NCBI RefSeq assembly: GCF_037975245.1
Contig: NC_092572.1
Span: 27,325,989-27,389,988 of the forward strand
Direction: 5' to 3'
Source: Apostichopus japonicus
Lineage: Eukaryota > Echinodermata > Holothuroidea > Aspidochirotida > Stichopodidae
Length of the DNA: 64,000 bases
The notes under the pieces are model-generated. The model ran no database searches. It was not told the DNA's origin and was given only the letters and a program-made list of their open reading frames with translations. This document shows positions 52,690 through 64,000 of the stretch, one piece after another. How positions within the stretch are numbered: position 1 is the stretch's first letter; each line of letters opens with the position of its first letter. The translations under genes were made by a program, and so were the position numbers.

Positions 52690-54185
52690 TTGGTATTCCA
52701 ATGATGAATTTATGAACGTTACCTGCGTAACAGTGATTATGTGTCTTCTATGTTTGCGTTTCGTACTGGCAAAGATAAATTTATCAGACCTTTACCTACG
52801 TAACAATGATTATAATGTGTCTTCCTTCTAATGTTGTATTTCCTATCCTGGGAAAGATGAACTTATGAAAGTTACCTGAGAAAAAATTACTGTTTGTTTA
52901 ATTAAAGTTACATGCGTAACAGTAATGATAATATGTCTTTCATGTTTGTATTTCCTGTTGGCAAAGAGGAATTTATAAAAGGTACATGCGTAACAGTAAT
53001 GATATCATGTCTTTCATGTTTGTATTTACTGTTGGCAAAGAGGAATTTATAAAAGTTACATGCGTAGTAGTAATGATAATATGTCTTTTATGTTTGCACT
53101 TCCTGTTGGCAAAGAGGAATTTATAAATTTCTTGCGTAGCAGTATTTATAATACGTCTTTCATGTTGGTATTTCCTGTTGGCAAAGAGGAGTTTACAAAA
53201 TTCTTGCGTAACAGTAATGATAATATGTCTTTCATGTTTGCACTTCCTGTTGGCAAAGAGGAATTTATAAAAGGTACATGCGTAACAGTAATGATAATGT
53301 GTCTTTCATGTTTGTATTTCCTGTTGGCAAAGAGGAATTTAATAAAGTTACATGCGTAACAGTAATGATAATGTGTCTTTCATGTTTGTATTTCCTGTTG
53401 GCAAAGAGGAATTTAATAAAGTTACATGCGTAACAGTAATGATATCATGTCTTTCATGTTTGTGTTTCTTGTTGGCAAAGAGGAATTTATAAAAGTTACA
53501 TGAGCAACAGTAATGAAAATATGTCTTTCATATTTGGATTTCCTGCTGGCAAAGAGGAATTTATAAAAGTTACATGTGTAACAGTAATGATGATATGGCT
53601 TTCATGTTGGTATTTCCTGTTGGTAAAGTGGAATTTATAAAGTTAAATGCGTAACAGTAAAGAAAATATATCTTTCATATTTGGATTTCCTGCTGGCAAA
53701 GAGGAATTTATAAAAGTTACATGTGTAACAGTAATGATGATATGGCTTTCATGTTGGTATTTCCTGTTGGTAAAGAGGAATTTATAAAGTTACATGCGTA
53801 ACAGTAATGAAAATATATCTTTCATATTTGGATTTCCTGCTGGCAAAGAGGAATTTATAAAAGTTACATGTGTAACAGTAATGATGATATGGCTTTCATG
53901 TTGGTATTTCCTGTTGGTAAAGAGGAATTTATAAAGTTACATGCGTAACAGTAAAGAAAATATATCTTTCATATTTGGATTTCCTGCTGGCAAAGAGGAA
54001 TTTATAAAAGTTACATGTGTAACAGTAATGATGATATGGCTTTCATGTTGGTATTTCCTGTTGGTAAAGAGGAATTTATAAAGTTACATGCGTAACAGTA
54101 ATGAAAATATATCTTTCATATTTGGATTTCCTGCTGGCAAAGAGGAATTTATAAAAGTTACATGCGTAACAGTGAAATAATGTCT
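52690..54185 (+). repeat. 74-bp minisatellite grading into a 147-bp higher-order repeat
   Basis: The anchor TCCTG(T/C)TGGCAAAG recurs at 52953, 53027 (variant), 53101, 53173, 53245, 53319, 53393, 53467 and 53541 (72-74 bp steps). After that an alternating pair (CTGCTGGC type and CTGTTGGT type) repeats with exact 147-bp steps at 53541, 53688, 53835, 53982 and 54129. More diverged units occupy 52690-52950. Open frames through it arise because 72-bp units keep the frame. Confidence 0.93.
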
Positions 54186-54579
54186 CTTCTCTGTTTGTAT
54201 TTCCTCCTTTCAAGATGAAATTAATTAGTTGCCCACTTAAATCTGAAGTCCATCAGTGTATATCTGGACCGACTACCTGGAATTTCCTCCCAGCCAATAC
54301 ACAATGCCACCTAACAGCCACGATTTACCAAAACGGTCGTTAAGCACACCATCAAGGATCACTAGTTCGCTTTCTGCCTTTAGTAAGATAGGTATGCAAT
54401 TTATTGTGTTAATTTCAAGACATTTAACAACGAATGTGGCATGTGCGACTTTCATACATTTCTGAGTGAAATGGTAAATCCCAGGAGGCATATATGTCAT
54501 ATGAAACCTCACCCACCATTGTAATCGCGGATGAACACAGGCTTACATCAAGCCGTCTGCTTGTCGATGAGTTTTCATG

Positions 54580-54610
54580 GAATTAAAAGGGGGGGGGGGG
54601 GGGGGGAGAG
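54580..54610. repeat. Poly-G run
   Basis: About 18 G in a row at 54589-54606, followed by AGAGG. One of several G/C homopolymers in the window. Confidence 0.8.
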
Positions 54611-54904
54611 GTAGCGTTCTCGCATGCATTTGTGCTCACGTAACCGCTATTTGAACAGACAATAATAATAATAATAATATGGAAAAAGAAACAAATTATC
54701 GTATATCATTGTGGAGCTCCCATTTGAAGAACAGTATTGCAGGAAAATAAAGTCGCTCCCGGGACCGCTACTTGACAGCCTCGACAGCCGGCCGAGAGTG
54801 TAACTCGGCATTTGATCCAATCTTTCCAGTACTGAGGGAGGTGAAGGCAACCCATTCAATTGTAAGGGCACATCCATGCATTTCCATGAACAAAAGACGG
54901 CACT

Positions 54905-55830
54905 TCTTTCATAATAGTAATAAATGAACTTATAAGGCGCTAAAATCTACGAAGTATTCAATAGCGCTGTACAACCGTAATAGAACGCCAACTTGAAAAA
55001 AAATGAGTCTTCAAACAAGACTTGAACTGACTGAGAGTGGGAGAACTCCGCACATATATGGGCAGACCATTCCAGGGCTTGGGCCCGGCTGATGGAAAAG
55101 CACGGTCGCCATAGGTCTTCAGTTTAGTTCTGGGAACAGTGAGAGTGAGTGTATTGCTAGAACGCAAGGTATAACGAGTATTGACCTGGAAGGACAGATC
55201 GTCTGACAAATAGGCGGGTGGCATTCCATGAATGCACTTATACACCAAGAGCAGTACTTTGAACTTAATGCTGAATTCAACAGGCAACCAGTGCAAAGAA
55301 TGGAGGATACTCAACGATGGTGTGTTGAAGTCATAGCAGTCTACAACAAGCCTGGCTGCGCTGTTATGCAGACGTTGCAGTCTCTGAATCAGATACCATG
55401 GAATACCATGGAGCAAACTATTGCAATAATCCAAATGGCTATGAATAAATGAATGAACCAAGGTGCTCATTGTTCTAGAAGACATATGTTTTCTAATCTT
55501 CTTTAGATTAAAAATATAATAGAAACCAGTCTTGCAAACTTTACTGATATGTTTATCCATTTTCATGTGTTTGTCGAAAATAACCCCGGGGTTGCGGACT
55601 TGATCACAAGAAGCAATGGAAGCACCACCAACTTTGATAGACTTATTGACGACCTTTGTGAGCTGGACTGGAGGGCCGAGAATAATGAACTCAGTTTTCA
55701 CATTTATCATTAAAAAGGAGCACATCATCCTATCGATACGTCCTAGCGAGGGTTTGGTAACTTGATAATTCATGTACTGGTAGATAATTATTCGATGACT
55801 GAGCTCCAGATTTTTCATGGAGCGATTATT
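54905..55830 (-). mobile_element. CR1/L2-like LINE, 5'-truncated, with reverse transcriptase C-terminus
   Basis: A 286-codon open frame (55818-54958) encodes the end of a non-LTR reverse transcriptase: KTEFIILG, then NPGVIFDKHMKMDKHI, SHLDYCNSLLHGIP, LHNSAARLV, LHWLPV and PWNGLP near the C-terminus. These are landmarks of CR1/L2/Rex-type elements. The 3' tail after the stop reads GCGCCTTATAAGTTCATTTA on the minus strand, also typical of that group. The frame is intact for 286 codons, so the insertion is fairly young, but the 5' two thirds are missing. Confidence 0.88.
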
Positions 55831-57870
55831 AGCGCAAAAAGAAACGTCTAATCCCGTTCATCTTACCTAGTTTCGAATGAGGTGTAACAGAAGTGTTAGA
55901 CACCACCATCGATTCCAGAAAATACACACAAAGCTTGCTACCGTCGGTAATTAGACACTAGTGTACAGTCAGTACATACAGCTGCGGTCAATACCCACAG
56001 CACAGTGTACAAACGATACAGCGATGGACAGGTCCAGGTAAACAAGGTATCACGTTTCACTACTGTCTGCATTTGTAGCGACACGAACAAAAAGTCACTT
56101 GCAAGCAACGGAAAGTTAACTTTTTCAGATGGCCGCACGCGGTTTGGGGCGAGTCTTCAATGCCTTTAAGCTTTAGCCATGCAGATCATACATTTAAGGA
56201 CGCATACGAAGAACACACACGCTTACACACACCTTAACGAACAAATATTCAACCACGCATGCAACAATATGCACGGCTATAATCTGGCTTTTAGACGGGC
56301 AGAAAACAAATATAAAGAGAGATATCAAAGAGTGGAACTGGTGATTCTGGGTGACTTTTTGTATATTCCAACACAAGAACAATGATGATCATGATCATTA
56401 CACTATGATGACGTTGAACAATAAAATTTGAACCAATAGTGAAAAAGAACAAGAAAAGGAACTGAAAAAAAAAAATCAAAATAGACTATGCACATAAAAA
56501 AAGAAGGACAATAAGATATGTCCTTACGGAAACCATAAAAGTGAACAATAGCAAAATTATTTAACATTGTAAAAAATAACAACGATAGATTTTCTCTCTA
56601 TTTTACAGTGTTCCCTCCATAGTCTTAAAATTGAGAAGAGACAGAAGCGTGAAAATAAACACTAGATTCATCAACCTATCACTCTGTAGATTACTACCCC
56701 CCCCCCTCCCCAATCCCCCTCCCCAATCCGCGGATCACATCCAACAACCCCATTAGGACATTATGATCCAATCAGGGTATCACATCCTTAAGAAGTATAA
56801 CGGAACTTTTCATGCACGTTAATACAACAGACCAGGAACGAATCCACTTATCAAACCCTTAAGACACCTATGTGTATTTAATTTGTTTACTCTACGCATA
56901 TTACGTTATAGTTTATTTTTCCCTACACATTTCAAGGAATTCTATGATGCTAATACAAGAGTTAAACTGAATCCTTTGTCAACTATCAATTTCCAAGGAC
57001 GTTTTAAGGAACAAACATTGATTCCGAGCTCTGATCAACCGCCCATGCCCCCTCCTCCACCCCCGCCAACCTCACAAGGCCAATCCCGGAGTAAAAATTA
57101 ACACCGTATGACAAACGATGTGGTGGGAAATTGGTCATTCAGTATTCTGGTCTATCTGATGAAGGCTCTTAACTGATAGTTCTTCGCGAGATTTTGATGA
57201 AATATATTTATATAAAAAGCATAACACCGGGGAATTTCATCCGAAAATCACATTAATATGCAACAAATCACGATGAAACAACACATTTTAGCAACACAAA
57301 AACAAAGTGAATATACTATTTTAATTAATATGTGACCAAATATGATCCTTCCAGAACAGTAAACTGAATGCTGAATAAACAAAATCAAGGAAAGTCCAGG
57401 TGATAAAAAAAGAAGAAGTATGTTCGACAAAATGAGAGAGGAATATAGTATTCCAAGTATCAGTCAAATATTATCCTCTTAACTCACATACTTACAATTT
57501 GAATGCGGAATCATAATACAAAACTCACATGTGACTCCTTCAACGTTGTAAGGTTCAAAGCTGTATTTTTTTGACGTTGGATTGTAAAACTTTGTGTCAT
57601 TGTTTTCATCCGACATATTTCAAGACTGAGTGGACATAAATTATCAAATGACCTTTGACCTGAGCTCATGGCACGTCTTTCACGTGACAGGACACGATAC
57701 GAGACAGCATTACATGAGATACAACCCTTAGTTTATCAAGTGCAAGTGGACGATTATTTCCCATTAGGTTATCTGTCAAGACACAAGGAAGAGACAGATT
57801 CTCTATTCGGGAATTCACAATTTCATTTCACTTATTGGCGACTAAAAAAAAGAGACCTGATCCAAGTCAG
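55831..57870. other. No gene seen
   Basis: Only short frames; C-rich run at 56697-56705. Confidence 0.4.
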
Positions 57871-57874
57871 AAAG

Positions 57875-57897
57875 AAAGCGAGAAAGAAAAAGAGAAA

Positions 57898-57928
<31 letters not shown>

Positions 57929-57945
57929 GGAAAGAAAAAATGAAA
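57875..57945 (+). repeat. (GAAA)n purine microsatellite
   Basis: GAAAGAAAGAAA runs with AAGAGAAAG variants, about 70 bp, strongly purine-biased on this strand. Confidence 0.9.
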
Positions 57946-60485
57946 ATGATGATTAGAAGCAGAGAAAGGCAAAAAGTAAAAGAACTAAAAATGTAGAGAT
58001 ACTTCAAGATCTGTTAACACTTTACAGTTCAACGTATAAACTCCAATATTACTGTTGTAAAGTCCCACCATGCAGCTGGTTCAAAGATCCCAATCGCTTT
58101 AAAAAAAAAGTCAAATTCTTGATAGAACTCTTCAAAATATTCTCTACACATTGGTAACTTATACTATATTGATTGGTACTGTTTTCATAATTATTGAGTA
58201 GAGGTATTACAAATAAAAAATATGTTTCAATATTTCCTTCCATCTAGTATCTCAGCTTCCACGTTGAAGTTGAATACCGGTGGGTACTCACTCTCCATTC
58301 CCGCATAATAAAAATAAAATAAAAAAAACCTAGCTCACTGTCCTGACTGTTAGGCTACAGAAGAAAGATTTGCCTGTAAGCTTTAACTTACTAATAATAA
58401 TAAAAATGTTACAACTACTTCAGTGCATGTCATTTCATGCATGATCAAAACAAATAAAACATTTTTTCTTCTTTTTCCCCCTTTTCGCTTCCGTTTTGAT
58501 ATTAATTTTACGATAAGGGTCAGTCCGTGTATGCACCACTGCAGCCAGGCTGAGGACATTTTGTACTCTGCAGTTTCACACACTAGGCACTGCTGGTCTG
58601 CAGGGATAACTCTCTTTCGTTTTAATATTCATGCAGCTTTGCTGCAGGAGGATGCTGCAGCTGCTGCAGCCTTTCTTTTTCTCTCCCTATCCCTTTGATT
58701 GTGAGAACTTAAAAAATCTATTATCACGACCCGTGCTAAAATGCCAAGTAAAATCAAAACACAAACGTCTGAAGTTTCTCACAGGAGAAAACTTCTCCCT
58801 CAGCACACTGACCTACCCCCAATCTCCTACCCCCCACACTCTCAAGACATATAACAATGAAAACAGTTTTAATTTACTCTACTTTTCCTTAAGAGCAGCA
58901 GGAAATTCCTTGAGACAAATTGACTTATACTTGATTGCTCTTGTGTGTCCAAATGCATGATTTCCGAAAGTCGTGCGAATTTACAGATTCCTTTTGTTAA
59001 GTTTGAGTAGAATTCCTAACAAACTCATTTCTAACCAGGCTGGTATTGCTAATTTTAAACATGAACAGATCATTACTGCACTGGCAAAAACTGAATTTTT
59101 GGAAGTTTAAAAAAAAAAAAAAGTTATTTGCCAACTTATAAATCATCTTCTGTTCCAGCAATGCTGCAATGTGTCATGAATTTTTGGGTTAGTTCTGAAT
59201 CATTGATATTGTGTGTGATATATGATTATGATGCATTTACATGTTTGCTATTAAGATGCTTTATTTTAACAGAGCATAGCACAGAAAAAAAAAAGAAAAA
59301 AAGATTCAAACCAATTTAGGTCAACTAAAACCACATTCGAGCACTGTTTATATTCAGATAAGAAGAAACTGTTATAAAAAAAAACATTTCTTGCAAGGTG
59401 CAAGGATTTGAATGGATAGATTATGTTATCAAGGAAATGTGTTCATGTTTGTGTATTTGAATACAATGAAATTAATACTCAGCACAGTGACATGCAGGCA
59501 ACCCACCATAGTTTTAAGTGTGTTATATGTGTGGATGCTAAACGTTGTACAACTACTGGCATAAAACTACATGACACAATCCAGCAAATTGGGGGGGGGG
59601 GGGGTAACCATACCACGGATGGGCCACATGGGGTCCTGAAGACCTTCTAGGTAAAAACTGTAAGACATATGGCTAGTAGCCATATCTCATCGACTCTGTA
59701 AATTGTCCAACTCAGTCCAACTAACAGTAACACCTCCATTGTTTGACTGAAACTCCTCCTCACTGAGATTACAGGTTTCCCTGAGATACCATTTCTGAAT
59801 GAAAATAAATAGCTGATTCTATCAATAAATCTGTTCTAAGGCATATCCAAATCACACCTGGAACTTTTAAAGTTCATCATCTTATTAGCAATGGAATAAT
59901 AATAATCATAACAATAACATTAAATGTAACCAAAGAGAACCGTCTTCAGTACCTTTCGATAATATCGACTCTTGAGGACTACATCATCACCATCATCTAA
60001 ATTAAACATTTTCACAGACTTTTTTTGACATAGTAACACAAATCGCACAATGAAAAACACGTCACATTAAAGCACATTATTATTATAAGGATGGTGCAAG
60101 GTCGTGACAAAAAGTGAGATAGCAATTTTCCTACAAAATATGCCCATCAAAAATAACCTGATGATGAATGAAAGCTGATGGTGGCTGTATGTATCGAAGT
60201 CCATGACAGTGAGACCACTCATAAGGTGAATGAAAGTCTGTTACATATGTAAATCACTTAAAAATACCTTTATGAATTCCATTGTGAAGACGCGCAAAGC
60301 TATCCCTACCATGACAGTCTGAAACCTTTAGTCTTTCCCTTTCTGGTTTTGACAGGTTCCCTACCATCACATTTATGAAAGTAATTCTTTCCAACAGGAA
60401 TTAGCCATTTGGTAAAGAATCACCAAATCCAAGTTCTGTCGTCTATAAACAAAGCGCCGGAAACGGGCATGTTACCTGAACAAAC
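57946..60485. other. No gene seen
   Basis: AT-rich. Homopolymer A (59109-59122) and G (59590-59603) runs and short frames only. Confidence 0.4.
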
Positions 60486-60486
60486 A

Positions 60487-60755
60487 AATGATGACATCAC
60501 ACATGACATCAAATATGATGACATCACACATGACAGTGAGACCACACATGATGACATCACACATGATGACATCACACATGATGACATCACACATGATGAC
60601 ATCACACATGATGACATCACACATGATGACATCACATATAATGACATCACACATGATGACATCACAAATGATGACATCACACATGATGACATCACATATG
60701 ATGACATCACATATAATGACATCACATATGACATCACATATGATGACATCACAGA
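60487..60755 (+). repeat. 15-bp minisatellite (ATGATGACATCACAC)n
   Basis: About 17 units of ATGATGACATCACAC with point variants (ATATG, ATAATG) and a few shortened units. Because 15 is a multiple of 3 every frame stays open on both strands (MMTSH, DDITH and the reverse CDVI repeats), so these are not genes. Each unit contains TGACATCA. Confidence 0.95.
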
Positions 60756-62434
60756 CCACCTACTGTGATTTACTTCCTGGGCTAACAGAAGGTTTAGCCA
60801 ATCAGAATAGTTTTTACTGTCAATCAACCGTATCTTGAGTGCGGTAGGAGATGCTAAGATAAGTTTCTACACATGTGGATTATTTCTAATCCTTTTCTCA
60901 AGCATCTCGCTTCTTACCCAGACAGCAGACTCATTTGCCCAATGTCATCAAAATATGTGCATGCAAATCCACAACAGCAAACTGACTAGGAAGTCAAGCA
61001 TAACATTTTGGAAATAACTTCAAAAAGGACAATACTTCCTTGCACATTTTTGGGTATATATTTCTTTACTCTTTCCTAAATATCTAATATTTGAAATAAT
61101 TGCTACAGTCATGGAGACCTTTCTGCAATTTCCATATCTTATATATCATTTGGTTGCAAGGGCCCTCAAGAAGATTTGTTACTTCCGTGCTGCTCCGAAA
61201 AAAAGACTAAGGAATCATTGGTTAGAAATGGAATTTAAACGGCATTCTCAACATCTAAATAAATCTTTCACAAGTTAGTATAAACCTCCATTGTGTGTGT
61301 TTGGCTAAATAGTTCTCCGCCATCTCTACTCCTTCTCTTGATCATTTTCGATTGCTTTAAAAACAATGATTAAAAATATTACATTTTCACAATTTCATTG
61401 CACAAATGCATTAGACTATGTGTCAAGATTCATATAATCAACTGTTCAGTTGCTTATTATTCTTCTCCTTTGTTGTTTCTCTTGGAGGGAAAAAGAAGTC
61501 GGATATTTTTTCGTTATTTTCCGAGTGTTTGAAACTGTTAACTTTGTAGATATAGCGAATTTTTTTTTTTAGGTTCAAGACTGAATTGAGGAACAGCATC
61601 GGTGCAATGGCACTTGCAGACAAATAGGTTTGTAATGGATGACTTAAGGCACGGAACTTAATTTTGATACAGTTTACACTGTTGTTGGTCATCACTGATA
61701 TCGAGCCAGGCTGTATTTCTCTACTATCTGAGGCTGATCGAATAAAGTGACTGGACTACTTAGCTCAACACACAGACACTATCTTCAGTTCCTCAGCGTG
61801 CAATGCAAAACTCGATTGAAAAACGAGACTGCCGTAGCTCACATGACATGTTCTACAATGCATTATGACTTTGCCAAGGACTAATGGTGTATGGTAATGT
61901 TATCCAAGGGTGCTATGTCGTTAATGTTATGTTAACAAAGCATGTTTTAGATTGGGTTATTAGGATATGTAAATACAACGGTTTAACACTGACATCAAGG
62001 CCTGTGAATCATCAAACTTAACGTCACAGGCAGTCCAGATGGTTAGATTATTTCAAGGTTGAAATGCCTTGAAAATCACCACAGCTACGTTAGAAACAAT
62101 TTTTCTTTCTTCCTGTGCTACGACAAATCAACACCAACAAACTTCTACTTTTTAAAGTTATCCCTGTTTTTTTTTTCATACCAAAGCAGAAAACATCCTT
62201 TGGTTCCCCCATTTTTCTGTCTATCAATATCAAAAACAAAATCAGTGATAAGAAAAGAGAGAGAAAAAAAGGAACATTTCACAAAAGCTAGAAAAACTCA
62301 ACTGCTTCATCCCACCTATCAAAAACAAAACATCAATTTTACACAACAGTCAAGCAATCTAGATCACATTCATCATTAAAAAAAAAAAAAAAAAAAACAT
62401 GACTATATCTAGCTTTGTTACAAGGCTAGCATTC
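60756..62434. other. No coding sequence seen; probably includes the 3' UTR of the kinase gene
   Basis: The right end lies directly downstream (minus strand) of the kinase stop codon. A T-rich run (61560-61570) and an A run (62378-62397) are present. I cannot fix a polyadenylation site. Confidence 0.4.
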
Positions 62435-63978
<1,544 letters not shown>

Positions 63979-64000
63979 CTGTTAGAAGATATAGCAAAGT

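Noticed and set aside
52690-54185. Possible CRISPR-like array
   Set aside because: There are no conserved repeats separated by unique spacers; the whole 74-bp unit is repeated, and the genome is eukaryotic.
57668-57943. 91-codon open frame with a Lys/Glu-rich end
   Set aside because: The end is the translation of a (GAAA)n microsatellite; the first part has no recognisable feature.
60409-60838. Open frames of up to 135 codons with MMTSH or DDITH repeats
   Set aside because: The 15-bp minisatellite unit keeps all frames open on both strands; no start context, splice site or domain.

Overview
This window is eukaryotic genomic DNA from an animal. It is AT-rich, with spliceosomal introns (GT-AG junctions with consistent phases), long (TA)n tracts, SINE, LINE, Penelope, hAT-like and LTR relics, and few coding exons. 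A TIE-type receptor ectodomain, a receptor-type tyrosine kinase and the mix of repeats suggest an invertebrate deuterostome, most likely an echinoderm such as a sea cucumber. The species is inferred, not shown.

Layout: (1) 535-4067 (+): the last five exons of an unrecognised gene ending in a Lys/Ser tail; its 5' end lies outside the window. (2) 10215-21744 (-): a complete six-exon gene, 273 aa, for a secreted protein with a signal peptide, two Cys-rich modules and an M15/LAS-type zinc peptidase domain (H224, D231, H266-T-H268) like bacterial cell-wall peptidases. (3) 22000-41400: mostly mobile and repetitive DNA. It holds a solo LTR with a 5-bp target duplication (24174-25181), a 580-bp tandem triplication (29568-31130), a Penelope GIY-YIG relic, a MITE inside a TA microsatellite, and a 2.6-kb DNA transposon (34150-36730) with terminal inverted repeats, eight direct copies of a 15-bp subterminal motif and a broken transposase-like gene. 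(4) 41462-49899 (+): six exons for a 373-aa secreted protein arranged like the N-terminus of TIE receptors (Ig-Ig-EGF-EGF-EGF), apparently stopping before any transmembrane or kinase part. (5) 50000-62400: no host gene seen; a tRNA-derived SINE, a 207-bp duplication, a large 74/147-bp minisatellite, a CR1/L2-like LINE 3' end and a 15-bp minisatellite of TGACATCA-like sites. (6) 62435-63978 (-): the last three exons of a protein tyrosine kinase gene that continues past the right edge.

The genes do not form an operon-like unit. If the organism is an echinoderm, the peptidase would fit secreted antibacterial defence or digestion of bacterial walls, and the TIE-like protein a soluble receptor fragment; both roles are inferences. 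All exon calls were made by reading splice sites and phases by eye; no alignment or expression data were available.
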